From contig JAVVEQ010000004.1 in NCBI GenBank assembly GCA_032250905.1, positions 62,001 through 126,000 on the forward strand: DNA of 64,000 nt, in the 5' to 3' direction. Positions within the stretch are counted from its first letter, which is position 1. The number at the start of each line of letters is the position of its first letter. Shown here piece after piece: positions 27,412 to 35,667 of this stretch. The notes beneath the pieces were generated by a model that worked only from the letters and a program-made list of their open reading frames with translations, was not told the DNA's origin and did not search any database. The stretch comes from Desulfotignum sp032250905 (GTDB lineage: Bacteria; Desulfobacterota; Desulfobacteria; Desulfobacterales; Desulfobacteraceae). The position numbers and the translations under genes are program-made.

Positions 27412-27472
27412 ATAACCATTAATTACTCAAGTCAATAAAAATCCATAAATTACAAAATAAATAACCAATAAT
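27412..27472. repeat. Pair of imperfect direct repeats upstream of tupA
   Basis: ATAACCATTAAT (27412-27423) and ATAACCAATAAT (27461-27472) differ at one base and are 49 bp apart in the AT-rich tupA upstream region. They could be operator half-sites. The region is AT-rich enough for chance similarity. Confidence 0.3.
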
Positions 27473-27531
27473 AACTTAAAAGAACCATACCGCCGACACA
27501 ACAGATTTTTTTTATGGTTTTTCAGACATGC

Positions 27532-27571
27532 AAAAGGCCGTGAAAAAACCTTTTCAGGTTCTTTCACGGCC
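27532..27571 (-). terminator. Rho-independent terminator of the etf operon
   Basis: On the minus strand, GGCCGTGAAA with AGAACC pairs with GGTTTTTTCACGGCC (27536-27571), followed by TTTTGC. It lies 57 bases after the etfA stop. Confidence 0.8.
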
Positions 27572-27627
27572 CTGCATCATGTTCTGTCTCCGGCTGATCG
27601 ATTACCAGAGATCGAAGAGGCTTTGAA

Positions 27628-28596
27628 TCAAAGGGATTTGACCGCCTCGGTCAGTTCGGGCATGAACTCCAGAATATCCTCCACAATCCCCACGTCCGCC
27701 ACCTGGAAAATCGGGGCTTTGGGATTTTTGTTCACTGCCACGATAAAGGGATTTCCCTTGACACCTCCCAGATGCTGGAACGATCCGGAGATGCCCATGG
27801 CCATGTATACCTTGGGTTTGACGGTCTGCCCTGAAGTCCCCACCTGGCGGGATTTTTCCAGCCATTTGGCATCCACGATCGGCCTGGAACAGGAGACCAC
27901 TGCACCCATGGCATCAGCCAGTTCCTGCGCGATTTCAATATTTTCCTCATCTTCGATGCCCCGTCCCACGGACACCAGGACATCGGCTTTGGTGATGTCC
28001 ACATCACCGACTTCCGCTTCCACCACTTCCAGGAATTTTCTTTTGGCGCTCAAATCCTTCACGTCTCCGGATTTGTCCACAACACTGCCGCCGGCGGAGG
28101 TGTCTTCTGTCGGAGAAAAAGAGCCCGGACGGATGGTGACCACCGCCCCTGAAGAGATGTCAGACGTCACATGCGTATACACTGCACCACCCAGTTCCTG
28201 GCGGATCAATTTCAGGCTGGTACCGTCCAGGCCTTCGAAATCCACAATATCTGCGGCATAGGCAGAATCCATTTTCACGGACAATCCCGGAGCCAGGTCC
28301 ATGCCAAAGGTATCATGGGGAGCCAGAATGATTGCATCATGGGGCAGGACATCCAGCAGCGCTTTTCTGACCAGTTCCGCATTGGGATAGGCCAGGTCCG
28401 CGTGATCGATCTTGATGACCGCTTTATAGATCCGGGTCAGGGCCTCGGCCACTTTATCCAGGTCTGCCCCGGTGCCTGCCACAACCGCCGTCAATTCAGC
28501 GGCCGGATCGATTTTTTTTGCCGCATCAGGATACTCCAATGCCACATCTCCTGCGGTGCCGTTCTTAAATGGGATATATGCAAAAATCTGTGTCAT
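27628..28596 (-). CDS. etfA: Electron transfer flavoprotein alpha subunit
   Basis: 322 aa from the ATG at 28596; AGGAGG stands 9 bases upstream, so the TTG at 28602 is not needed. The C-terminal FAD-binding part includes KVYMAMGISGSFQHLGG and NKNPKAPIFQVADVG, hallmarks of EtfA. With EtfB it carries electrons from acyl-CoA dehydrogenases. It follows etfB by 2 bp and ends before a strong terminator. Confidence 0.96.
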   Translation of the reverse strand: MTQIFAYIPFKNGTAGDVALEYPDAAKKIDPAAELTAVVAGTGADLDKVAEALTRIYKAVIKIDHADLAYPNAELVRKALLDVLPHDAIILAPHDTFGMDLAPGLSVKMDSAYAADIVDFEGLDGTSLKLIRQELGGAVYTHVTSDISSGAVVTIRPGSFSPTEDTSAGGSVVDKSGDVKDLSAKRKFLEVVEAEVGDVDITKADVLVSVGRGIEDEENIEIAQELADAMGAVVSCSRPIVDAKWLEKSRQVGTSGQTVKPKVYMAMGISGSFQHLGGVKGNPFIVAVNKNPKAPIFQVADVGIVEDILEFMPELTEAVKSL

Positions 28597-28598
28597 GA

Positions 28599-29387
28599 TC
28601 AAAGTCCTCCTTTGGCTTTCAACTTTTCAATCAGTTTTTCAATGATCTCCTCGGTGGATCCTTCAAGCATTTCCGCACCCTCACCGAGATCCGGTACAAA
28701 GTAATCGGCACGTCGGGTTTTGGCGCCGGCCTCACCCACGGTGGCAGGATCGATGCCCAGATCTGAGGCTCCTTTCACCGGTACATCCAGGCTGGCCACT
28801 TTGCGGATGCCCCGAATACCTACATATCGGGGTTCATTGATACCGGTCTGGATGGACAGTATGCAGGGCAGCTGAATTTCATTCATTTCCTGGTTGCCAC
28901 CTTCGATTTCCCGACCCACTTTAATGGTGGTGTCATTCACCACTTCAATCTTGTTCACCAGCGATGCATACGGATAATCCAGCATCGCGGCCAGCATACC
29001 GCCCACCTGGCCCGCACCTTCATCCGCCTGGGCTCCGGTGAGAATCAGGTCATATTTGCCTTTCTCGACTTCGGCCTTGAGAATGGTGGCAATGCCTTTT
29101 CCATCCGATCCTTCAAAGGCGTCATCACTGAGCAGCACGCCATTGTTGGCGCCCATGGCCATTTCCCGGCGCAACACCTCTTCAGATTCGTCATCCCCCA
29201 CTGTGACCACTGTGACGCTTCCGCCCACATTGTCCACAATCTGAATGGCCTCCTCCACTGCATAGTTATCCCATTCATTCACCGAATAGACCAGGTCATC
29301 ACGGTCCAGATCGTTTCCTGCTGAATTGAGTTCAAATTCGTTCTCCGCTGTATCCGGAACCCGCTTGACACACACTAAAATCTCCAT
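28599..29387 (-). CDS. etfB: Electron transfer flavoprotein beta subunit
   Basis: 262 aa. It opens MEILVCVKRVPDTAENEF and contains GAQADEGAGQVGGMLA, the standard EtfB AMP/FAD-side features. AGGAGGTAATAA precedes the ATG. It lies 68 bp after the membrane FeS gene and 2 bp before etfA, an order indicating ETF that delivers to that membrane enzyme. Confidence 0.96.
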   Translation of the reverse strand: MEILVCVKRVPDTAENEFELNSAGNDLDRDDLVYSVNEWDNYAVEEAIQIVDNVGGSVTVVTVGDDESEEVLRREMAMGANNGVLLSDDAFEGSDGKGIATILKAEVEKGKYDLILTGAQADEGAGQVGGMLAAMLDYPYASLVNKIEVVNDTTIKVGREIEGGNQEMNEIQLPCILSIQTGINEPRYVGIRGIRKVASLDVPVKGASDLGIDPATVGEAGAKTRRADYFVPDLGEGAEMLEGSTEEIIEKLIEKLKAKGGL

Positions 29388-29455
29388 TTATTACCTCCTT
29401 TACTTGTGCGGGCGGAACCGGTTTCATCCGTTCCCGCCGTCTAGGTTTGTATTTC

Positions 29456-31519
29456 TTATGCTAAATGCCGGGCAATCAGTTCCGTAAAATCCAGTGCCTC
29501 CATTTCGCCTTCCTTGCCGGCCACCTTGATGGCATCCTGGATGTTCACCAGGCAGAAGGGGCAGGCGGTCACAATGACGTTGGCACCTGCTTCCGCTGCC
29601 ATGTTCACCCGCAGTACCCCCATGCGGGTGTCTTCTTCCGGCTCATAAAAAAGCATGAGTCCGCCGCCGCCGCAGCAGAACGAGCGGTCCCGGCTCTTTT
29701 CCAGTTCCACCCGGGTCAGTCCCTCAATGGCATCCAGTGCCTGTCGGGGATCCTCATATATACCGTTATGACGTCCCAGATAACAGGGATCATGGTAGAC
29801 ATACACCTTTTCCGGATGCAGGCAGGGTTTGAGTGACAATGCCCCGCGGGTGATCTTCTCCGCCACCACCTGGCTGATATGCCGCACCGGCGGGAGGCCG
29901 GTATAATCATTTTTCAGGGCATTGTAGGCATGGGGATCGGCTGTGACAATCTGTGAGACACCGGTCGCCAGGATCGCTTCGGTATTCTGCTCCTTGAGAT
30001 CCTGATACAGCATCTCTTCGCCGAAACGGAGCGCCTCGTTGCCGCTGTCTTTTTCATCTTTGCCCAGAATTCCGAAATCCACCCCGGCCCGGTGAAGGAT
30101 CATGGCGGTACGCCGGGCGATTTCCTGGATATTGTCATCATAGGAAGTAATACTGTCCACAAAATACAGGGTATCGGCCGACTCCTTTGTCAGATCCTTG
30201 ATGGGATATTCTGCCTTGAATTCCTTTTCCAGTGCCCACTCTGCCCGTTTCTTCTCCATCTTGCCGTAAGGATTGCCGCGTTTTTCCAGGGCTTTCAAGG
30301 GCTTTTGCAGAGACTGGGGCACCAGTCCTTCATCCACCATCCCACGCCTGAGGTCCACGATCTTGTTGATGTATTCAATGGCCAGGGGGCATTCCTCCTC
30401 GCAGGCACCGCAGGTGGTACAGGACCAGATTTCATCTTCGGTATAGATGTCTTCCACCAGCATCTTGCTTTTGTATATCTCGCCGGACAATGGATAATTT
30501 TTGAACATCAGGTCCCGGGCCTTGATGGTGATAAAACGCGGTGACAAAGGCCTTCCCACGGCATTGGCCGGACACTGGTCGGAACACCGGCCGCAGTCTG
30601 CACACGAATAAAAATCCAGCATGTGCTTCCAGGTGAAATCTTCCAGCTTCTTGACGCCAAATGATTCCAGATCATCCAGCTGTTCATCGGAAACCCCGTA
30701 TCTGACAGGCTTGATTTTCCCCTTATCCAGGCGCATGAAAAACACATTAAAAATCGAAGTGATTACATGAAAATGCTTGCCCAGAGGCAGAAAACACAGA
30801 AAAAAGAAAAAGGTGACATCATGCAGAAAATAGGAAAAAATATGAAGCCCCTGAAGAAAATTCAGAGATGCCCCGGTCAGCATGTGCGTGAAGATCCATA
30901 CCAGGGACAAGGGAGCCACAAAATGCCATTCTCCAGTCTGCTGATAGGCAAACGCCAGTTCAGATGCTTCGAACAGGCTTTCCGAAATCATCAGCGTCGC
31001 AATCACCCCAAGAACAAAGACCGCTTCTGCAGTATGATCCTTGCCGTATTTTTCGGGCACCGCATACCTGGCCGGTTTGAAAACGCCCCGGCGGATACCT
31101 GCCACAATACACGCAATAAGCACAAAGGTGGCAGCATAATCTTTTAAAAAGTTGTATACACTTCCCGGCCATCCCCCGAAACCCGGCATGACGAACCCGT
31201 CGGAAAGACCGATGATCACCAGGGACACGGACCGGATGGACAGAATCAGAAAACCGGCAAATATGACAATATGCAGCACCCCTGCCAGCATGTACCGGGG
31301 CTGCTTCATCTGCCCCAGCCAGAGGGTGATCAGTCGAATGAACCGCTGACCGATGCGGTCCAGCCGGTAATCCGGCGCCGCCCGGATCAAAGGTGCCAGA
31401 CGCCGGGCCATGATATAAGTGAACAAAGACACCCCCACCACGGGCAGAATAAAGGCCAGGATAGCTGCCGGAAATATTCCGAAAAATTGATAACTTGCCG
31501 GACCTATAATTGAACTCAT
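29456..31519 (-). CDS. ETF-linked membrane iron-sulfur oxidoreductase (EMO/HdrD-like, ETF:menaquinone oxidoreductase)
   Basis: 687 aa. Residues ~1-260 hold several membrane helices of a NarI/cytochrome-b-like domain. A dicluster follows with CADCGRCSDQCP and CTTCGACEEECP. The C-terminal CCG domain has CCGGGG and VTACPFC, while the first CCG repeat reads TADPHAYN and lacks its cysteines, as in ETF-linked members. Such enzymes pass ETF electrons to menaquinone in beta-oxidising anaerobes. It begins the operon with etfB-etfA. GGAGGGAACAGCAT precedes the ATG. Confidence 0.88.
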   Translation of the reverse strand: MSSIIGPASYQFFGIFPAAILAFILPVVGVSLFTYIMARRLAPLIRAAPDYRLDRIGQRFIRLITLWLGQMKQPRYMLAGVLHIVIFAGFLILSIRSVSLVIIGLSDGFVMPGFGGWPGSVYNFLKDYAATFVLIACIVAGIRRGVFKPARYAVPEKYGKDHTAEAVFVLGVIATLMISESLFEASELAFAYQQTGEWHFVAPLSLVWIFTHMLTGASLNFLQGLHIFSYFLHDVTFFFFLCFLPLGKHFHVITSIFNVFFMRLDKGKIKPVRYGVSDEQLDDLESFGVKKLEDFTWKHMLDFYSCADCGRCSDQCPANAVGRPLSPRFITIKARDLMFKNYPLSGEIYKSKMLVEDIYTEDEIWSCTTCGACEEECPLAIEYINKIVDLRRGMVDEGLVPQSLQKPLKALEKRGNPYGKMEKKRAEWALEKEFKAEYPIKDLTKESADTLYFVDSITSYDDNIQEIARRTAMILHRAGVDFGILGKDEKDSGNEALRFGEEMLYQDLKEQNTEAILATGVSQIVTADPHAYNALKNDYTGLPPVRHISQVVAEKITRGALSLKPCLHPEKVYVYHDPCYLGRHNGIYEDPRQALDAIEGLTRVELEKSRDRSFCCGGGGLMLFYEPEEDTRMGVLRVNMAAEAGANVIVTACPFCLVNIQDAIKVAGKEGEMEALDFTELIARHLA

Positions 31520-31551
31520 ATGCTGTTCCCTCCAAAAAATTCTTAACAGAT

Positions 31552-31569
31552 GATGAATAAAAACTCACT
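31552..31569. promoter_or_regulatory. Degenerate FadR-like operator at the ETF operon start region
   Basis: GATGAAT-AAAA-ACTCACT matches 11 of the 14 arm positions of the two perfect palindromes near the TetR gene (AATGAAT-N4-ATTCATT). It lies just downstream of the candidate -10 of the ETF operon, where a repressor would block initiation. The assignment is inference from similarity and position. Confidence 0.45.
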
Positions 31570-31571
31570 GA

Positions 31572-31600
31572 GCTTTAATAAAGATGACGATTTCCGTCAA
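31572..31600 (-). promoter_or_regulatory. Candidate promoter of the EMO-etfBA operon
   Basis: On the minus strand TTGACG (31600-31595), 17 bases, TAAAGC (31577-31572), about 53 bases before the ATG at 31519. The -35 is good and the -10 weak. Confidence 0.4.
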
Positions 31601-31660
31601 GCAAAATTCCGAATTCACTGCCATTTAAAAACTGGTCATCATTCAGGCAATGTATGGGGT

Positions 31661-32251
31661 TTATCTGCCTTTCACACCATTGAGATACAGATCCACCAGA
31701 GGGTCCGCCATGGCCACCAGATCATACCGGCTTCCGGCAGAGACCCAGGTGGAGATCACCCCTTCCACAGCACCCAGGATAAAGCGTTTGACCAGACCCA
31801 CAAACAGATCCTGACGAATGGAACCCTCAATCTGACCCTGTTCGATGATATCGGACAGAAGGTCCAGATACATCTTTGAAATATCCTTGATCTGCGATTG
31901 AATATCCCTCAGATATCGGACCTCGGATTGAAAGATCACCGCCATGTTCCGGTCGCCCTGGAATTCCTGCAAATGGCAGCGAATCAAGTTTCTGAGTTTT
32001 TCCTCTGCGGTTTTTCCAGCAGCCACGGCATCATTCATTTTTTCAAACACGATTCCGGTTTTATAGTGGATGTATTGATACAAAATATCATCTTTGTTCT
32101 TGAAATACAGATACAGCGTGCCGTCCGCCACCCCGGCCCGGGACGCAATCTGGGAGATGGTGGCCTTGTAGAACCCGTATTTTGCAAACACCGCTCCTGC
32201 ACTGTTGAGAATCTTGTGATACTTTTCAGATCTGTTTTTCTGCAAAACCAC
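31661..32251 (-). CDS. TetR-family repressor, FadR(YsiA)-like fatty-acid regulator
   Basis: 196 aa. The helix-turn-helix region reads ISQIASRAGVADGTLYLYFKNKDDIL, very close to the Bacillus FadR/YsiA type, which releases its operator when it binds long-chain acyl-CoA. The predicted start is GTG at 32251 (a TTG at 32245 is possible). A perfect AATGAAT-N4-ATTCATT palindrome lies 18 bp upstream, implying autoregulation. The ETF operon sits directly downstream on the same strand. Ligand identity is inference from this context. Confidence 0.85.
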   Translation of the reverse strand: MVLQKNRSEKYHKILNSAGAVFAKYGFYKATISQIASRAGVADGTLYLYFKNKDDILYQYIHYKTGIVFEKMNDAVAAGKTAEEKLRNLIRCHLQEFQGDRNMAVIFQSEVRYLRDIQSQIKDISKMYLDLLSDIIEQGQIEGSIRQDLFVGLVKRFILGAVEGVISTWVSAGSRYDLVAMADPLVDLYLNGVKGR

Positions 32252-32268
32252 CTCTCGACTGTATTTTA

Positions 32269-32286
32269 AATGAATAATAATTCATT
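32269..32286. promoter_or_regulatory. TetR/FadR-like operator, copy 1
   Basis: AATGAATAATAATTCATT: 7-bp perfect arms with a 4-base spacer, 18 bp upstream of the TetR start. A minus-strand TTGATA lies just upstream of it, so it would occupy the promoter spacer and suit autorepression. Confidence 0.65.
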
Positions 32287-32437
32287 ATCTATCAATAGTT
32301 CCGTATAAATGTCAAGAGGATATTCACGAAATAAAATTTTATTATTATTGTTTTTTTATCTTTTTTTACAGATAGTTATAATTAAAACCCGGTTCTTTTA
32401 TTCATACTGGATTTCACACATGCCTGGCAATTTCTTG

Positions 32438-32455
32438 AATGAATATATATTCATT
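32438..32455. promoter_or_regulatory. TetR/FadR-like operator, copy 2
   Basis: AATGAATATATATTCATT is a fully palindromic 18-mer with arms identical to copy 1. It is 90 bp upstream of the aldolase ATG and overlaps a TTGAAT that could be a -35. The remaining 294-bp divergent gap (32252-32545) is AT-rich with no other feature seen. Confidence 0.65.
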
Positions 32456-32545
32456 ATCCAATAATCCTTGCTTTTGGTCCGGTTTCATGCAAAAAAAAGG
32501 AGACAGTCTATTTTCAATCGCCAGAAACCCAGGGGAGAAAAAGCC

Positions 32546-33832
32546 ATGTCACATCATCATTCCTCCGATTTTCAAACCGCTTTGGATACGGGTCGGCCCC
32601 CCAATATCAAACAGCTGTTTCCCCATTCCAAGGCATTGATTGTCAGCGGCAAATACATTGATCAGGCCATGCTCAAGAAAGGCCGATGCATGACCATTGC
32701 CGCCAACGGCAGGAACGCGTTTGTCATTCGAGGCGCCCTGGCTGCGGCCCAGCAGGCCAACGCCGCCATTATCATCGAAATCGCCCGATCCGAAGGCGGT
32801 ACCACTGCCTACTGCGCCGTCAACCTGTGGAACATCGCCCGGCAGACGGATGCGTTCATGAACGAGCTGGGAATCACTATCCCGGTGGCCATCCATGCCG
32901 ACCATTTTGGCATCAAAACCCCGGCGGACATTGAACCGGCCAAGACGGAAATCACTTCCCTGTTTGATGCGGGGATCACCTCCATTGCCATTGATGCGTC
33001 CCACATGCCAGATGATCAGAACCTGCTGGCCAATTTGGAACTGGCAACGTTTGTTCCAAACTGGGCCGGCCTGGAAACCGAAGTGGGAGAGATCAAAGGC
33101 AAACTGGGATTGTCCACGGCCCAGGAAGCCCTGTTTTTGATCCAGGGACTGAACGCCCACGGTATTTTTCCGGACTGGATCGCGTTGAACAACGGAACCA
33201 CCCACGGCATCGAGCAAAGCGATGCCGGTATCGACGTCCCATTGACTGCCCAGATCCATGATGCCCTGGCGCCGTATCAGGTATCCGGGGCCCAGCACGG
33301 CACATCTGGTAACAGCTCGGACCGGCTCCGACAGATCGCCGGACAGACCCGCACCACCAAGGCCAACGTGGCAACCGCCCTGCAGATGATCTCCTGGGGG
33401 GTTCAGGTCAATGACTACGGAAATGCCATCATGGATGACCAGGGCCGGTTTATCAAAGAGCCGGACAAAGGGGTGGATGAAACCATGTGGCAGCAAATGC
33501 TGGTCTACGCCGAAGATCACGGCCTGACCGGCGGTAACTTCAAAAAACTCAACGCCCCGTTCGAAAACCGGTTTCTGGCCCAGTCCAGAGATATCCGCAA
33601 CCGTATGGCCCACGGGGTTCAGGCGTTTGTCCATACGCTGCTCACGGATGTGTTCAACGCCAGAGATACTGCGGATATTGTTTTGTCCCATATTCTGGAA
33701 ACCCGTTCACATGACCCGGGGGGTAAATCCCGGACCATTGAACCCATTGAAAACTGGACCGAAGAAAAAATAAAGAAAAAAGCGGCAGCATTCAGCCCTG
33801 ACAAAAGCCCTGAAGGTGATTTTGACGACTAG
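32546..33832 (+). CDS. Class II (zinc) fructose-bisphosphate aldolase-like protein
   Basis: 428 aa from the ATG at 32546, which has GGGGAG 9 bases upstream; the frame extends further 5' without such a site. Metal and substrate residues are visible as HADHFG, AIDASHM, GLETEVGEIKG, NNGTTHG and QHGTSG. Class II aldolases cleave or form fructose 1,6-bisphosphate. The protein is longer than the common ~300-360 aa form, so a related aldol substrate is possible. A FadR-like operator upstream suggests coordination with fatty-acid oxidation, consistent with gluconeogenesis. Confidence 0.8.
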   Translation: MSHHHSSDFQTALDTGRPPNIKQLFPHSKALIVSGKYIDQAMLKKGRCMTIAANGRNAFVIRGALAAAQQANAAIIIEIARSEGGTTAYCAVNLWNIARQTDAFMNELGITIPVAIHADHFGIKTPADIEPAKTEITSLFDAGITSIAIDASHMPDDQNLLANLELATFVPNWAGLETEVGEIKGKLGLSTAQEALFLIQGLNAHGIFPDWIALNNGTTHGIEQSDAGIDVPLTAQIHDALAPYQVSGAQHGTSGNSSDRLRQIAGQTRTTKANVATALQMISWGVQVNDYGNAIMDDQGRFIKEPDKGVDETMWQQMLVYAEDHGLTGGNFKKLNAPFENRFLAQSRDIRNRMAHGVQAFVHTLLTDVFNARDTADIVLSHILETRSHDPGGKSRTIEPIENWTEEKIKKKAAAFSPDKSPEGDFDD

Positions 33833-33853
33833 CAGACACCCGGAGACATCTGA

Positions 33854-34234
33854 GTGAAAATCCCTGCCTACCAGATTCAAAATGTGCTGAGGCTTTATTT
33901 CAGGCAGATGGGTGAAGGCAAAATTCTGGAGAAATCTGGCCGATTTGTCATGACATCCAATGCCCCCCGGTCGATTTCATCTGAAGGGACCCGGCAAAGC
34001 ATTATAGACAAAGTTGCGGCGGGAATTGTGAATAAAATTATCTCCAAAGCATCTGAAACCGTCCCGATGGATCCGTTTTCCGACAGGCAGGCACCGCAGT
34101 CTGCCGGAAAATCCTCCCAGGCGCAGGACAAACCACAATTCACCTATCTGCTTGTAGACCGCCACGACAAACAGACGATTCATACTGCCAAGGAAATTCA
34201 AGTTCAGCGGGATCTCTTTGACATGGACGACTGA
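33854..34234 (+). CDS. Small protein of unknown function
   Basis: 126 aa. It has an N-terminal helical part (AYQIQNVLRLYFRQMGEG) and a Ser/Pro/Gln-rich middle (~75-92), with an acidic end. The opening faintly recalls short proteins found near flgM in Desulfovibrionales (DVU0524-type), but no flagellar gene is here and I do not assign it. It lies 21 bp after the aldolase gene and its 3' end overlaps mazG by 31 bp on the opposite strand. Confidence 0.6.
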   Translation: MKIPAYQIQNVLRLYFRQMGEGKILEKSGRFVMTSNAPRSISSEGTRQSIIDKVAAGIVNKIISKASETVPMDPFSDRQAPQSAGKSSQAQDKPQFTYLLVDRHDKQTIHTAKEIQVQRDLFDMDD

Positions 34235-35013
34235 TTTTTTTCATGGGCCAGCTTGGCCCGGGACCAGAAGATCTCTTTTTCAGACGCCGACAGCGCATTG
34301 AGCGTGAGTTTTTTTTCAGCCAGGGCCGCCTCCATTAAGCGGAAACGACTTTCAAACTTGGCCGTGGCTTTAGACAGTGCTGTTTCAGGATGGAAGCCGG
34401 CAAACCGGGCCACATTCACAAGCGTAAACAGGATATCTCCGAATTCCAGCATCATGGCGTCTTCGTCCGTTTGTTCCAGAGCGGATTCAAATTCCATGAT
34501 TTCACTTTTTACCGTATCCAGAACCTGGTGGATATTTTCCCATTCAAAGCCTTGCCTCACAGCGGATTTGGATACTTTCATGGCCCGGACAAGACCGGGC
34601 ATGCCTTTGGGGATGTTATCCATGGCAGATGGCCGGTCCAGTCCCCTTTTTTCCTGGATCTTGATCCGCTCCCATTGATCCAGCAGCTCGGTCCGGGTCT
34701 TTACCACGGCATCGCCATAGACATGTGGATGCCGACGAATCATCTTTTCCCTGATCCTGTTCATGACCCTGGAAATGGGAATCTGCCCGGAATCATGAAA
34801 GATCTCCATGATAAATACAATCTGGAACAGCACATCCCCCATCTCTTCACAGGTGTTGTCCAGATCCTGGTCCGCCAGGGCCTGCTGAAGTTCATACACC
34901 TCTTCCGCCAGGCATTTCCACATGGTTTCCGGCGTCTGCCGTCGATCCCATTCACACCCGTTTTCTCCCCGCAATGTCCGGATCACCTCCAGAACAGGGA
35001 CCAGTGATTCCAC
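34204..35013 (-). CDS. mazG: Nucleoside triphosphate pyrophosphohydrolase MazG
   Basis: 269 aa starting at GTG 35013: AAGGAGG lies 9 bases upstream, better than the ATG at 35043. Two MazG domains are present, with CLAEEVYELQQAL in the first and the EIMEFESALEQTDED motif in the second. It hydrolyses non-canonical NTPs, or (p)ppGpp-linked pools in some species. It overlaps the 3' end of cvpA by 62 bp, so its ribosome-binding site is inside cvpA. Confidence 0.9.
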   Translation of the reverse strand: MESLVPVLEVIRTLRGENGCEWDRRQTPETMWKCLAEEVYELQQALADQDLDNTCEEMGDVLFQIVFIMEIFHDSGQIPISRVMNRIREKMIRRHPHVYGDAVVKTRTELLDQWERIKIQEKRGLDRPSAMDNIPKGMPGLVRAMKVSKSAVRQGFEWENIHQVLDTVKSEIMEFESALEQTDEDAMMLEFGDILFTLVNVARFAGFHPETALSKATAKFESRFRLMEAALAEKKLTLNALSASEKEIFWSRAKLAHEKNQSSMSKRSR

Positions 35014-35557
35014 CGAAACGACCCTCCTTGTTTGTTTGGGCATTCTTCACTTTAGATTTATTGAGCCGGTCCAGAAAATCCATGCGCACATTCTGCGAGA
35101 TAAACAGGGTCATGGCCCGGGAAATATTCGCCAGATAAGGGGCGGTTTCAGATCGTTTCATCAGGGCTGCGGAGCCGGACGGCACAAATGTTGTCAGTAT
35201 GATAAACAGCACCGAAACGATCAGAATGCCTTTGGCTGTTCCGAAAATCAGTCCGAATGTCCGGTCTACCCATCCCAGAAACACCACGTGCATCAGTTTG
35301 CGAATCAGGGCGGCCAGAAGTCCCACCAGAATCACGATCCCGCAGAACAGCACACCGAAACTGACCAGATCACGGATAGCGGGCGCCTGAATCAGAAAAG
35401 CCAGATGGGGGGACAGGATCCAGTAATACATGAATGCGCCGTAAAAACCGGCGATCACTGCCACGATTCCGGATACTTCCCGAATGAGTCCCCGGAACAC
35501 CCCCCGGATCATACAGAACAGGACAATCACCAGAACCATCAGATCAAAACCGTTCAT
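34952..35557 (-). CDS. CvpA-family membrane protein
   Basis: 201 aa from the ATG at 35557 (GGGA about 7 bases upstream). Four hydrophobic helices span roughly residues 5-120, including LMVLVIVLFCMIRGVFRGL and the following GIVAVIAGFYG, typical of the colicin V production/CvpA family. Its role in envelope homeostasis is not settled. The tail past LNKSKVKNAQ overlaps mazG and may be a read-through of little function. It is divergent from phoH. Confidence 0.85.
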   Translation of the reverse strand: MNGFDLMVLVIVLFCMIRGVFRGLIREVSGIVAVIAGFYGAFMYYWILSPHLAFLIQAPAIRDLVSFGVLFCGIVILVGLLAALIRKLMHVVFLGWVDRTFGLIFGTAKGILIVSVLFIILTTFVPSGSAALMKRSETAPYLANISRAMTLFISQNVRMDFLDRLNKSKVKNAQTNKEGRFGGITGPCSGGDPDIAGRKRV

Positions 35558-35594
35558 GGAATCCCTTTCAATCACGTCTTGTAAAGATTCACAC

Positions 35595-35623
35595 AAATAG
35601 CAACTCCACCTGATTCCCGTCAA
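35595..35623 (-). promoter_or_regulatory. Candidate promoter for cvpA-mazG
   Basis: Minus strand TTGACG (35623-35618), 17 bases, CTATTT (35600-35595), 38 bases before the cvpA ATG. Confidence 0.4.
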
Positions 35624-35667
35624 GATTTTTATTGACCTTTTTTCAAATAAAATGCACCCTAAAGCCC

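Noticed and set aside
32549..33691. 380-residue minus-strand ORF
   Set aside because: Antisense of the class II aldolase, whose metal-binding residues are intact on plus.
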